From IMG/VR virus record IMGVR_UViG_3300021512_000003, positions 17,889-81,888 of that record: DNA of 64,000 nt. One strand, written 5' to 3'. This document shows, piece by piece, positions 17,482 through 26,097 of this stretch (position 1 is the first letter of the stretch; each line of letters opens with the position of its first letter). The notes beneath the pieces are model-generated. The model was not told the origin of the DNA. It saw nothing but the letters and a program-made list of their open reading frames with translations, and made no database searches. This stretch comes from a virus. A program made the translations under genes and the position numbers.

Positions 17482-18078
17482 ATGATCACTAAACGGTATG
17501 AACAGAAGCTAGAAATTATGGACGATGGCCGGATTCAATGTTTGTTATCTACAATCGTAATCATGGATGGAGTAGAGATGGCTCCGAAGTTCCATCGTCA
17601 TGTTGTTGATGTTGATGATGACCTGACCAATCAATCAGAGCGGGTTAAAGCTATCGCCCCTTTGATCTGGACGCAAGAAGTAAAAGCCGCGAGGTCAACA
17701 TTCAAAGCCAATCCAGAAGCCACAACAGCTATAACCCAAGGCATTGTAGAGAAAACTAAGGCAATCAATCACGTCCTACCAAGCGGGGCAATCGTCCAGC
17801 AAGTGTTCGATATTGTAGAAGAGGACGGGGTAGAGGTTGGGATAGCCGCGCGGCCTAACAAATTGATTGACGTAGAAGCAGACACTACAAACGAATCTGA
17901 GCAAGTTAAAGGTTTGGCGCTTGGCACATGGAATCAAGAAGTAAAGGCCGCAGCTAATGCACGAAGGATCGCCACTATTGCAGAAAAAGGTAAGGCACTT
18001 CCTGAAGTGGTAGCGACAGCGAAAGCCAAGGCTAAGGAAGACACTGATTCTGTAGCAGGGAAAGCAGCAAGGACATAA
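17482..18078 (+). CDS. Fibre-associated protein with internal duplication (198 aa)
   Basis: The gene follows the fibre by three bases and shares its higher GC content up to about 18,000, so the two probably moved as a unit. Two homologous units are visible, about residues 34-71 and 122-158. Both read as an acidic VDVD/VEAD strand, then N-(Q/E)-SE-(R/Q)-VK-(A/G) and W-(T/N)-QEVKAA. Single-unit relatives are common next to fibres and may act as fibre chaperones. The last 40 residues are Ala/Lys rich. Confidence 0.65.
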   Translation: MITKRYEQKLEIMDDGRIQCLLSTIVIMDGVEMAPKFHRHVVDVDDDLTNQSERVKAIAPLIWTQEVKAARSTFKANPEATTAITQGIVEKTKAINHVLPSGAIVQQVFDIVEEDGVEVGIAARPNKLIDVEADTTNESEQVKGLALGTWNQEVKAAANARRIATIAEKGKALPEVVATAKAKAKEDTDSVAGKAART

Positions 18079-18106
18079 CAGAGTACAACTACTTTAGGGG
18101 GAGAGG

Positions 18107-19558
18107 ATGGCTGGACTGAGTAGTGACGGTTTAACTATAAAAAGATTACCAGAGATTATTGATGAAATAACTACCTCCGAAAGGAATAACATTTCTTCTA
18201 ACATCTCAACAGAAGATGATGAAGTCTTAGGACAACTAAACAACATTATTGGAACGTCTCTTGCAGAGCTTTGGGAGCTAGTTGAGTCAGTTAATGACAA
18301 CTTTAATGTAGATAAGGCAGAAGGTAGAAACTTAGACGACCTTGCAGCCTTAGTAGGTATTTCTCGGATTGCTGCCTTAAAGACAACAGGCTCTGCAAGA
18401 TTTACCGGAGTTGACGGCTCTGTAGTCCCTCTTGGAGCTTTAGCACAGAACCCTGTGAGTCTTGATAGGTTTCTAACAACAGAGGTGGTGAACATACAAG
18501 CAACTGCTTGCTATGCTGCAACTATAACACCAGCACAAGTGTTAGACTCTACCTTGTATCGACTCACTATCAACACAACAGATTACGATTTCACCACCAC
18601 TGGCTCTGCAACGGATGTTCAGATCATACAAGGACTACAGGGGCTTATTGCTGTAGATACAGCAGCAACATGGATAGCAACACTAAACACAGAGAGTACA
18701 CTCCTAACAATAACAACAGATGATCCTAATGACATCTCTATTATAACCACCACGCTATTGACAGCAGATAGCGTTACGGTAGACGGTAGTATAGAGGCAG
18801 AGATTGCAGGGGCTGTTATTGCTCCTCCCAACTCAGTGATCTCTGTAGTGAGTAGTGTTGCTGGATGGGATGAAGTTACTAACCCAGAAGCCTTGACTGC
18901 AGGCAGAGCAGAAGAGTTAGACGAAGAGCTTAGGCTCCGTATAAGGGTGAGTCAGCAGATCAATGGTCTCTCTACAGTAGATGCTATTGAAGATGTAGTG
19001 TCCACTGTAGCAGGGGTGTCTAGTGTTCAGGTGATTGAGAATGTCACTCTCGTAACAGACGCTTTCGGAAGACCCGCTAAGAGCTTTGAGACGCTTGTAG
19101 ACGGCGGTACAGACTTAGACGTAGCTCAGGCTATATGGGTCTCAAAAGCAGCAGGAATAGCCACGTATGGAGGCTTAAGCGTAAGTGTTATTGATAGTAA
19201 GGGAAGACAGCGTGATGTTAACTTCTCAAGACCAGAAGACATCTACCTTGCCTTTAGGATAACCTATAGTTTGTATGATGAGGAAACCTTTCCAACAGAG
19301 GGTGAGCAGGCTATAAAAGATGCTGTTGTTGCTACAACCTCCCTACTACAACTAGACGAGGATGTAATCCCCTCTAGGTATTACGGCCCAATCTACAATG
19401 CTGTATCTGGTATTGATTCCTTAACTGTAGAAGTGCAAGCACTGGTTAACCAAGGTGACACCCCTTCAGGTGGTTCTTGGCAAACTACAAAACTTGCTAT
19501 ATCGTTTAACGGTAGAGGGACTACAGTAGACACAGATATAACAATAGTAGCGGTGTAG
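18107..19558 (+). CDS. Baseplate J-like protein (483 aa)
   Basis: The protein matches gpJ/gp47 baseplate wedge proteins: an N-terminal helix-rich EVLGQLNNIIGTSLAEL region, an NLDDLAALVGI segment, and a conserved TAGRAEELDEELRLRIR block after a Thr-rich inserted domain (about 140-235). A VQVIEN strand and a C-terminal half that packs on the central hub follow. A GGGGGAG site precedes ATG 18107. Confidence 0.9.
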   Translation: MAGLSSDGLTIKRLPEIIDEITTSERNNISSNISTEDDEVLGQLNNIIGTSLAELWELVESVNDNFNVDKAEGRNLDDLAALVGISRIAALKTTGSARFTGVDGSVVPLGALAQNPVSLDRFLTTEVVNIQATACYAATITPAQVLDSTLYRLTINTTDYDFTTTGSATDVQIIQGLQGLIAVDTAATWIATLNTESTLLTITTDDPNDISIITTTLLTADSVTVDGSIEAEIAGAVIAPPNSVISVVSSVAGWDEVTNPEALTAGRAEELDEELRLRIRVSQQINGLSTVDAIEDVVSTVAGVSSVQVIENVTLVTDAFGRPAKSFETLVDGGTDLDVAQAIWVSKAAGIATYGGLSVSVIDSKGRQRDVNFSRPEDIYLAFRITYSLYDEETFPTEGEQAIKDAVVATTSLLQLDEDVIPSRYYGPIYNAVSGIDSLTVEVQALVNQGDTPSGGSWQTTKLAISFNGRGTTVDTDITIVAV

Positions 19559-19561
19559 CTT

Positions 19562-20332
19562 ATGGCCTTACCTAGAGTTTTTAATCACTTAGAGCAAGGG
19601 TCAGAAAGGCTGCTTTGGCAGTGGAGAAACTCTCCTAATCTAAAGGGACTCCTTCAAAGCTACATGGAGAGTGTACAGGAAGTAGAGACCACACTCTTTC
19701 AAATGCTAAACGCAAGGGGCTTAGATACAGCAACAGGAGAACAGCTAGACATCCTTGGGAAGATTATTGGAGAGCCTAGGACAGGAAGAAGTGATGAAGT
19801 CTACAGAGAAGCCCTTAAGCAGAGGGTGGTGGTTAATAATGCTGATGGGTCTACTGAGGTTGTATTAGAACTTATTCAGCTTGTTACAGGTGCTTCAAGA
19901 GTTACCTTCTTTGAGCACTACCCCGCATCACTAATACCTTTTGCAACAAGTGAACCTTCACTAGAAACCCTCTTACTGATGGTTAAGGCTAAGTCGGCAG
20001 GGGTCAGATTAACACAGATGTTGTTTGACCCAACAGATGCTACAGTGATACCTCAAGAAGTAGGGGATGTCTCCGGAGGCAACCTTGTAACAGATGTAGG
20101 TGACCTTATTGTTGATGACAATGGAAATAATATCTCTGTAACTGTATATGGCACAGTAAGCCCTGGCTTATCCCCACTAGCTTCGACTAATGACCCACCA
20201 GGAACCAGTGCGCTCGCTTCTGTTGTATCTTTTGAGATACCAATTTCTGAGGCTACCATCTTAGTAGATAACAACGGTAATGAGATAGTAGATGATAACA
20301 GCAACCAAATACAAATAGTAATCCCAGACTAA
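19562..20332 (+). CDS. Baseplate wedge protein, DUF2612/gpI-like (256 aa)
   Basis: The N-terminal 150 residues have the DUF2612/P2 gpI-like pattern, including ARGLDTATGEQLDILGKIIGE and YREALKQRV. The region after residue 155 contains two similar Asp/Asn-rich segments (VDDNGNNI and VDDNSNQI), perhaps a short fibre-anchoring repeat. It follows gpJ by three bases, as gpI follows gpJ in P2-like clusters. Confidence 0.8.
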   Translation: MALPRVFNHLEQGSERLLWQWRNSPNLKGLLQSYMESVQEVETTLFQMLNARGLDTATGEQLDILGKIIGEPRTGRSDEVYREALKQRVVVNNADGSTEVVLELIQLVTGASRVTFFEHYPASLIPFATSEPSLETLLLMVKAKSAGVRLTQMLFDPTDATVIPQEVGDVSGGNLVTDVGDLIVDDNGNNISVTVYGTVSPGLSPLASTNDPPGTSALASVVSFEIPISEATILVDNNGNEIVDDNSNQIQIVIPD

Positions 20333-20341
20333 GGAGTGGAT

Positions 20342-20680
20342 ATGGCTACTAGACCAACTGATGATTTTGTGTGGGCCACTGACAGTATCACTGAGCCTGT
20401 CTCAGGCTTACCTAACAAGACGGCCCCAACACCAGAGCTTGCTGCTTCTGGTCTCATAGGTAATGAGAATCTAGGCAGACAACACTACAACTACTTATTG
20501 AATAACCTCGCTGGGTGGGTTGCTCACTTAGACGAGAGGCACTCTACGGGGGACTTTGTGTTGGCAGATAGTAGTGAGACAGCTACAACAATTAATGCAA
20601 GATTAGGCGGTACTTGGAGTGATAAAGGGACGGACACCATAGCAGGTGAGGCAGTCCGTCTATTTAAGAAAACAGCATAA
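20342..20680 (+). CDS. Small tail-fibre-linked protein (112 aa)
   Basis: I use ATG 20342, five bases after AAGGAG. A GTG at 20336 would overlap the ribosome site. The protein begins with TRPTDDFVWA and has a GRQHYNYLLNNLAGWVAHLDE helix, a pattern seen in short proteins before fibre genes of other phages. It may adapt the fibre to the baseplate, which is inferred from position only. Confidence 0.7.
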   Translation: MATRPTDDFVWATDSITEPVSGLPNKTAPTPELAASGLIGNENLGRQHYNYLLNNLAGWVAHLDERHSTGDFVLADSSETATTINARLGGTWSDKGTDTIAGEAVRLFKKTA

Positions 20681-20696
20681 GAGAGGGTAAATAAGA

Positions 20697-21872
20697 ATGA
20701 CAACAATACAAATATCAGGGTTCCCTTCTGCCACTACATTGGCTGATGCTGACATTACACATATTAAGCAAGGGACTACAGACAAGAAGGCTACAATGGC
20801 ACAGATTAAGACTGCTGCTGCTGTTGCTGTAAAGGAAGAAGGCTCTACTGTTGTAGCACAGCCAAAAGCTATTAACTTTTCTGGTGAAGGTGTGTCTGTA
20901 ACAGACGATAGTGGGGTAGCTGATGTTGCTATTATAGCAGGGTCTAGTGAAGACAACCTCATTATTAATGGGAACTTTGATATATGGCAGAGAGGTACTT
21001 CGTTTACTTATACCAACAGCTTCGCTCCTTCTTATGCAGATAGATGGAGAGTGCAAGGTACAGGGGGAGGAACAGTATCTCGTCAAAATCATGTACTCGG
21101 TCAAACAGATGTCCCAGGAGAGCCTGCTCACTTCCTCAGAACAACAGGGGGGAGTGGCGCTATTAGTGTGATACAGCTTGTAGAGGGCGCCCGGTCTCTG
21201 GCAGGTCGGACAATAACAGTAAGCTTTTACTTAAGGACGGCATCTGCGACTTCGGTAAGAACACAAGTCATTCAGAGGTTTGGAATTGGTGGAAGTGGTG
21301 ATGTCACACAAGCTGCCAGTTTTGAATCTGCAACCGTAGGGGCTTTCGCTAAACACTCATTCACATATACCACGGCAGGACTCTCAGGAAAAACGATAGG
21401 TACAGGTAGCCACACGTATATAAGCATAGAGAGTAACAGCACTCCAAACAACTTTGACATATCTCAAGTAAAAGTAGAGATAGGCGACACAGCCACTCCA
21501 TTCAAACGCAGACACCCCTCAGAAGAGTTAGCCCTTTGCCAGAGGTACTACCAGAAAACATACGAGCTTGATGTCTTCCCAGGAGACACTTCTGAAAACA
21601 AAGAGGGGGCTTTCTTTGGTGTAGTTGTTGGTGGGGCTTCCACTATTGGTTCTTATCATGGCCCAGTTAGGATGAGGGACACACCATCTGTCACTTTCTA
21701 CTCTGCAAGGACAGGAGGGGCTTCTGGGACATTCTGGGACGTCCTTTCTAATACTGACAAGGCTGTTACAGCTGTTGCTTCAGGGGAGACTGGTACAGGT
21801 GTTAATCTGAATGTTGCTGCTAGCACTACAACCACAATGGGCGGTCACATTGTCTTAGACGCAGAGCTATAA
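20697..21872 (+). CDS. Tail fibre with carbohydrate-binding-like domain (391 aa)
   Basis: The N-terminal 75 residues (LADADITHIKQG) form the usual fibre base. A conserved NLIINGNFDIWQRG...YADRW block at about residues 87-115 and a C-terminal SEELALCQRYYQKTYE block are hallmarks of phage fibres with a jelly-roll, glycan-binding-like domain. It is the last structural gene before lysis and probably makes the second fibre type beside 16585-17478. Confidence 0.75.
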   Translation: MTTIQISGFPSATTLADADITHIKQGTTDKKATMAQIKTAAAVAVKEEGSTVVAQPKAINFSGEGVSVTDDSGVADVAIIAGSSEDNLIINGNFDIWQRGTSFTYTNSFAPSYADRWRVQGTGGGTVSRQNHVLGQTDVPGEPAHFLRTTGGSGAISVIQLVEGARSLAGRTITVSFYLRTASATSVRTQVIQRFGIGGSGDVTQAASFESATVGAFAKHSFTYTTAGLSGKTIGTGSHTYISIESNSTPNNFDISQVKVEIGDTATPFKRRHPSEELALCQRYYQKTYELDVFPGDTSENKEGAFFGVVVGGASTIGSYHGPVRMRDTPSVTFYSARTGGASGTFWDVLSNTDKAVTAVASGETGTGVNLNVAASTTTTMGGHIVLDAEL

Positions 21873-21886
21873 GGAGCAATAGACTA

Positions 21887-22225
21887 ATGCCAGCAGCAGA
21901 GACTGGAGCTATAACCCTGTCTTGGTCTTTACTTCTCAAATATGTATGGGCACCTTTTATTGGACTTCTGATATGGTTTGGTAAAAGCTTATATGTAAGT
22001 GATAAAGAAAAGACTACTGAGATAATAGAACTACAGGGGAAGGTTAAAGCCTTAGAGGAACACTCTATTAGTGAAGAGCGGATCAGGGTCTTAATAAAAG
22101 AAGCTATGACCCCTTTGTACGAGGATATGTCAGAAGTCAGTTCCAGCATAAAGGCACTGGCAGAGACAGTGGTTCAGCTACGGATAGATCTTGCTAGGGC
22201 AAATGCCTTAAAGGACGGTGTGTAG
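21887..22225 (+). CDS. Membrane-anchored coiled-coil protein, possible holin-related (112 aa)
   Basis: One membrane segment spans about residues 15-33 (WSLLLKYVWAPFIGLLIWF). A predicted coiled coil follows, about 40-70 and 85-105, in the cytoplasm or periplasm. It opens the lysis cluster and overlaps the next start. Such proteins resemble the XhlA/haemolysin type that assists holins. The sequence alone does not prove this. Confidence 0.65.
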   Translation: MPAAETGAITLSWSLLLKYVWAPFIGLLIWFGKSLYVSDKEKTTEIIELQGKVKALEEHSISEERIRVLIKEAMTPLYEDMSEVSSSIKALAETVVQLRIDLARANALKDGV

Positions 22226-22695
22226 TGGAGGTAATTAGGAGGTCTTTGAAAGAGGCGTGTTCTAGTAAGGTGGTGTTAGTTAATGATGACGAGGGGGTGC
22301 TAACTAAAACCCTCTCGGCAGAGGGGATTAATACAGTGTTAGTGGGAGGAACACCGAAGTCTATTAGGGGTGTTCTTGGAAAGGTGAAGCCTAACCTAGT
22401 TATCGTAAATGTGGATGGTTGTATAGAGTATGGGAAACACATCTGTAAGGACATAAAAGAAGACAAGACGTTTAGGAATATCCCTGTAATCTTTGTCTCA
22501 TCTAATGAGAAACCAGAGGACAGAAGAGATGCATTCCTCTTTGGCTGTTTAGATTACATAGAGAAGCCCTACGAGGACGATAGGCTCTTAGCTAAGGTTA
22601 GGTCTTACATTAGCTTAGGAAGTGTTGAGCGAAGTATTAAGAGCCTTCTCGTCCACCTAGAGAGTAGGTGCTATTGTAGTGAGAAGGTGGCATGA
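22225..22695 (+). CDS. Degenerate receiver (REC)-like domain protein in the lysis cluster (156 aa)
   Basis: The start GTG 22225 overlaps the previous stop. The fold pattern of response-regulator receivers is clear: an acidic pair D21-D22, a hydrophobic strand LVIV before the phosphorylation position, GKHICKDIK, then NIPVIFVSS and a conserved Lys at 114 in YIEKPY. The residue aligned to the phospho-acceptor Asp is Asn62, with Asp64 two residues on, so phosphorylation may be lost. No output domain follows. A receiver-like protein between holin-type genes is unexpected. It could sense or sequester a host partner. Confidence 0.7.
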   Translation: MEVIRRSLKEACSSKVVLVNDDEGVLTKTLSAEGINTVLVGGTPKSIRGVLGKVKPNLVIVNVDGCIEYGKHICKDIKEDKTFRNIPVIFVSSNEKPEDRRDAFLFGCLDYIEKPYEDDRLLAKVRSYISLGSVERSIKSLLVHLESRCYCSEKVA

Positions 22696-22943
22696 TGGTG
22701 AAGCCAGATGAGAAGGATGCAATGAAGATTAGAAGACATATTGCACTAACTTCTTTTTATAGTTTGCTAGCAACATTATTCATTTGCCTGCTTACTGCAC
22801 TGTACGGGGATGAAACTTCAGCAAAGAACATAGCAACAATGGCTATAGTACTCAGCCCTATAATTATCAGCCTCACAGGATTAATCGCTGGGTATAAGTG
22901 GCAGTGTGTTCAAGGGGGGAAGAAGGATGTTGGGACTCAGTAA
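22692..22943 (+). CDS. Putative holin with two membrane segments (83 aa)
   Basis: Two hydrophobic helices, about residues 20-37 and 48-67, are separated by a short acidic loop, and the C terminus is charged with a Lys-rich tail. This is a class II holin-like build. It sits directly upstream of the spanin genes and overlaps both neighbours by a few bases, which suggests translational coupling within the lysis operon. Confidence 0.65.
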   Translation: MMVKPDEKDAMKIRRHIALTSFYSLLATLFICLLTALYGDETSAKNIATMAIVLSPIIISLTGLIAGYKWQCVQGGKKDVGTQ

Positions 22944-23352
22944 GCTGAAAATGATGGTGGTAGGTGTCTTTGTATTTGCCTTGTTGAGCTTGCTTGTAAC
23001 AACTAAAGTGGTCTGGAGTAAGTATCAGAAGCAGGTTGGTATATCTAACAACCTTAGATCACAAGTAGAGCAAACTGTCTCCATCAACCAGACACTTGCA
23101 AACACAATAGCTGAATTAAAAAGACAACAGATTAAGACAGAGGGGATTCTTGCACTAAGAGAGAGAAGAAAGGAAAAAGTAGAGGAAGAACTTCTAAGAA
23201 AGGTAGTAAAAATAAAGGAGGAGAGGGATGCGTGTCTTGATATGCCTGTTCCTGTTAGCATTCTTAACAGCTTGTACACCAACACAGATAGTGAGGGAGG
23301 TAGATATAGTAGAGAGGAAACCCCCAGCACAACTACTGGAGGCTTGCCCTGA
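22927..23352 (+). CDS. Inner-membrane spanin, Rz-like (141 aa)
   Basis: I use ATG 22927, which follows GGGGGGAAGAAGG. The GTG at 22906 is less likely. An N-terminal membrane anchor (about residues 8-27) is followed by a long Glu/Lys/Arg-rich coiled coil and a conserved C-terminal ERDACLDMPVP segment typical of Rz. With the overlapping lipoprotein gene it should fuse inner and outer membranes at lysis. Confidence 0.85.
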   Translation: MLGLSKLKMMVVGVFVFALLSLLVTTKVVWSKYQKQVGISNNLRSQVEQTVSINQTLANTIAELKRQQIKTEGILALRERRKEKVEEELLRKVVKIKEERDACLDMPVPVSILNSLYTNTDSEGGRYSREETPSTTTGGLP

Positions 23353-23479
23353 GCCTTCTTTTAGTGGGAGCACTTACAGAGATGTCCTCGTACTGACAGC
23401 TGAGCTACAAGCTGCACTAGAAGACTGTGACTCTAAGCTTTTCTCTATAAGAGAGTTTTACGGAAAAACTCTGAAGTAA
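23228..23479 (+). CDS. Outer-membrane spanin lipoprotein, Rz1-like (83 aa)
   Basis: A lipobox LTAC places the lipidated Cys at residue 16 after a hydrophobic signal. The mature protein is small. The gene starts inside the Rz-like gene in another frame and extends 127 bases past it, the classic overlapping Rz/Rz1 arrangement. Its existence supports a Gram-negative host. No endolysin is beside it. The candidate endolysin lies at 62659-63000. Confidence 0.85.
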   Translation: MRVLICLFLLAFLTACTPTQIVREVDIVERKPPAQLLEACPEPSFSGSTYRDVLVLTAELQAALEDCDSKLFSIREFYGKTLK

Positions 23480-23483
23480 ACCC

Positions 23484-23969
23484 TTAACAGAAAACCCCTC
23501 CTTGGAGCTTTCTTAGCTCCCGCTCGAATGATGGGTCACTCCTGTTTCGTAGTTGAGCTTCTTCTGAGGCTACCCTCCTCCCCTCTACGACTTTAGTGAC
23601 CCATCCCTTATCTACTCGCTCTTGCCCATACAAATAAGCCCCGAATACAATATCCCCACCAGCACCCCTATGTAAACCTATGTCAAGTCTCCAAGGATAC
23701 ACCTTGGTATCCAGACCCATATCCCAGAGTAAGGCTCGCCTCTTCTCTTCGGGCATACTGCCCCACCCACCCTCAACTACTACTCTGTCCAACTCCTCAA
23801 CACCTTTTAGTGGGTAGTTCAGTCTTAGTGTGATAGGGTCTTCCTCCTTTCTGTACTCTCTGTCTGCTTCCATCTTCTGTATTACAAGGTCTTGGGCTTC
23901 TTTCTTTGAATACCCTGAATCCAAAAGATTATAGAAAACCTCTTCAAAGTTTACCTGCCAATCCTCCAT
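23484..23969 (-). CDS. Hypothetical protein (161 aa)
   Basis: First gene on the - strand, converging on the lysis operon with only four bases between the stops. It has a helical N-terminal part (EEVFYNLLDSGYSKKEAQDLVIQKM), a Trp-rich middle and a charged C-terminal helix. No membrane segment or known motif is recognised. Codon use matches its neighbours. Confidence 0.7.
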   Translation of the reverse strand: MEDWQVNFEEVFYNLLDSGYSKKEAQDLVIQKMEADREYRKEEDPITLRLNYPLKGVEELDRVVVEGGWGSMPEEKRRALLWDMGLDTKVYPWRLDIGLHRGAGGDIVFGAYLYGQERVDKGWVTKVVEGRRVASEEAQLRNRSDPSFERELRKLQGGVFC

Positions 23970-23987
23970 TACCCAACCCCTCTTTGC

Positions 23988-24080
23988 TTATGAAGAATGC
24001 TCATCATCGTCCCCTGTTGGCATAAACTTGTATACAAGGACACAGATGATAAGTGTTACAACACCAATTATAAAATTCAC
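23988..24080 (-). CDS. Tiny membrane protein (30 aa)
   Basis: A GTG start at 24080 overlaps the TGA of the upstream gene as GTGA, and AGGGG lies upstream. The product is a hydrophobic helix (IIGVVTLIICVLVYKF) followed by an acidic tail with three Asp. The coupling and the clear membrane segment support it, although it is too short for statistical certainty. Confidence 0.45.
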   Translation of the reverse strand: MNFIIGVVTLIICVLVYKFMPTGDDDEHSS

Positions 24081-24664
24081 TCAAACCCCTCTTTACATAT
24101 CTTCTCATCTATGTACTCTGGATACTCCACATTACACAGCAACCACTCAACAAAATCCTGCCACTCAGTAAGCCTGTGATCTTGTCTTTGACTCACTATG
24201 TTCTGAAGAGCTTTGTAGTTTGTACAGACCAACCTCTCCTGTAGCCACCCCTCTGGTAAGTTTTTCTTGATTCGGTTAATATCCTTTTTATCTTTCCTGA
24301 TCACCTCGTTCAGATTATCAATAGCAGCTAGTGTTGTACCTTTATCGAAGTCAAGACAGGTAGTAAGCCTTTTGTTCAATGTGTGGAGGGTGCTGGAGCT
24401 TTGCTTAGTCACCCCTGCACGATAGGTGTCAAACTCTGACCAGAAGTCTCTTGAGCTTTGTATGAAGATCCACACCTGTATAGACTCAAGAAACTTATTA
24501 TGACCACCTCCCTTATGTGCTAGCTTAGAGGCTCTCTTTTTAGCCCTGCTGTACCTCTCTTCAGTCCAGAAGTCTGTTAGTAGGATGTTGTGGTCATAGT
24601 ATGACAAACTCATACCAAGTAATGCCTGCTCATGGCCAGCTTCTTTTAACATAGAACAAATCAA
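24077..24664 (-). CDS. ThyX-like protein (possible flavin-dependent thymidylate synthase relative, 195 aa)
   Basis: The arrangement recalls ThyX: FDTYRAGVTKQSSSTLHTL in the middle, where ThyX has its RTG/Ser-rich substrate motif, and a C-terminal CTNYKALQNIVSQRQDHRLTEWQDF block. Proteins of this type are frequent in phages. The classic RHRXXSXNEXSXR signature is not intact, so activity as dUMP methylase is unproven. It lies in a run of nucleotide-metabolism genes and its start overlaps the next gene's stop by four bases. Confidence 0.5.
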   Translation of the reverse strand: MICSMLKEAGHEQALLGMSLSYYDHNILLTDFWTEERYSRAKKRASKLAHKGGGHNKFLESIQVWIFIQSSRDFWSEFDTYRAGVTKQSSSTLHTLNKRLTTCLDFDKGTTLAAIDNLNEVIRKDKKDINRIKKNLPEGWLQERLVCTNYKALQNIVSQRQDHRLTEWQDFVEWLLCNVEYPEYIDEKICKEGFE

Positions 24665-25221
24665 GATTTAACCTCTGTCTCAAGAGCTTTAATAATCTGT
24701 GGTAGGGAACACCACTCCCTGAAAGAATGGACTACACAGGACAAAGGGACATCTTGCCTAAACCCAGTCTCGAATCTGAGCTTAGGGGTTTCTGCTGGAA
24801 GGGAGTTTAGGAATACGTTCCTATCGTCTATTGCTATATCACAAGAAACAGCATACTTCTCCTTTGTAGCTGCAAACCCCTCCATGAAAGGAAAATACCT
24901 GTCAAGAAACCTGTACTTGCTCCTGAAGTGATTGCCTTTACAGTGAGATGCAAAGAATATGTTATACTCTTCACTTAAATCTCTCAGAGCTTCAACAGAG
25001 CCTTTTATAGGCACACCCATGTCATACAATCCCTCATTCCTCCAGAAGTCCATAGGGTCTGTTGTTTGTGGGAAGTAGGTAGATAAGTCGTAGTCTACAA
25101 GACCTCGTTCTGGGTACTCCTTTTCTACCTTTGTCTGAAGCTCAAGCCACCTCCACCAAGTTCGAGATAAATCTACAACAGTGAGGTCAACGTCTACAAG
25201 TATTCTCTTCTTAACTGACAT
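24661..25221 (-). CDS. 5'(3')-deoxyribonucleotidase-like HAD phosphatase (186 aa)
   Basis: The HAD motif I, VDVDLTVVD, is at the N terminus, and an acidic motif near residue 132 (DIAIDDRNVF) matches motif IV. A short-cap layout and length of about 190 residues fit the NT5C deoxyribonucleotidase group, which removes phosphate from deoxynucleoside monophosphates. Its neighbours, a ThyX-like protein and a dNMP kinase, fit a role in remodelling the dNTP pool. Confidence 0.75.
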   Translation of the reverse strand: MSVKKRILVDVDLTVVDLSRTWWRWLELQTKVEKEYPERGLVDYDLSTYFPQTTDPMDFWRNEGLYDMGVPIKGSVEALRDLSEEYNIFFASHCKGNHFRSKYRFLDRYFPFMEGFAATKEKYAVSCDIAIDDRNVFLNSLPAETPKLRFETGFRQDVPLSCVVHSFREWCSLPQIIKALETEVKS

Positions 25222-25882
25222 AGAAATCCTCCGCTAAGTCCATCATCTTCTGTAAGTACTCTTTCTCTGTCCCTGTATTATACACGTCTACTGTGTTCTT
25301 TACAACACCTTCCCTAATATACCCCCTACTGTCTCCTGTAAACTCACCTCTACCTCTTACACGGACTAGGAGAATATCTTCATGCCTCAGTCTCTTGAGT
25401 AATGGGTATATCTCTTCCTCAAAACCTGTAGAGTCATCTATATACCAGTGCTTACTTTGAAGGCTGTTCGCTCTTGTGTCCCCAAAATAAGCTTTACCGA
25501 AAGAAGGCTTTACAATAATCTCAGAAACGTATATCAAAGCTTCTCTAACAGAGAGGTGGATAAAGTCTCTGTCTTGTTTATCAGCTAACCTCTCTCCAGA
25601 ATCCTTTCCTAAGAACGCCATTAGTTTCTTAAAAGCTTGTGTGGTTATGGTAAACTCAGGAACTGGTGTCTCCTTCGTATCCCTCTCATTATACAACGTG
25701 TCAAACTCTTTCTTAGAGAGGCAGAATAACTCTCGTGTAAGAACTATAAGCTTGTCCTTACAACGACAGTCTCTTATGTTGTACCACCTCTGAAGGAAGT
25801 CTACGAAGAAGGTCTTCCCACAGAGACGTGGCCCATTCAGTAAGAGTATCTTACTTGTTAAGAAGCCACTCTGCTCACTCAC
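25211..25882 (-). CDS. P-loop deoxynucleoside monophosphate kinase-like protein (223 aa)
   Basis: A Walker A motif, GPRLCGKT, is at residues 17-24. A C-terminal VRVRGRGEF segment followed by a VDVYNTGTEKEYLQ region resembles the T4 gp1-like dNMP kinases. It would phosphorylate dNMPs for replication. It overlaps both adjacent genes by about 10 bases. Confidence 0.6.
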   Translation of the reverse strand: MSEQSGFLTSKILLLNGPRLCGKTFFVDFLQRWYNIRDCRCKDKLIVLTRELFCLSKKEFDTLYNERDTKETPVPEFTITTQAFKKLMAFLGKDSGERLADKQDRDFIHLSVREALIYVSEIIVKPSFGKAYFGDTRANSLQSKHWYIDDSTGFEEEIYPLLKRLRHEDILLVRVRGRGEFTGDSRGYIREGVVKNTVDVYNTGTEKEYLQKMMDLAEDFYVS

Positions 25883-26093
25883 TCGCTACACCGAAGTCCT
25901 TAGACCTTGTGAAAGAGCCTTTATACTCGAACAACACATAAGCAAGGAGACCCTGCTTAAGAACCCAAGGAGCCACCTCTTCCTCTGTAAGCTCAGGGGA
26001 ATAGCCCCTTAGCTCTGAACCTCCTAGAGAATACTTCATCTCGTACCTCACAACATAAGTACGTTCTTTTGGCTGCTGTACTTTCTCACTCAT
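25875..26093 (-). CDS. Hypothetical protein (72 aa)
   Basis: A small soluble protein starting MSEKVQQPKE, with an antiparallel-strand-like YVVRYEMKYS segment and an acidic helix (LTEEEVAPWVL). It is encoded between a phosphoesterase and a dNMP kinase with overlapping ends. No family is recognised. Confidence 0.7.
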   Translation of the reverse strand: MSEKVQQPKERTYVVRYEMKYSLGGSELRGYSPELTEEEVAPWVLKQGLLAYVLFEYKGSFTRSKDFGVASE

Positions 26094-26097
26094 TTTA

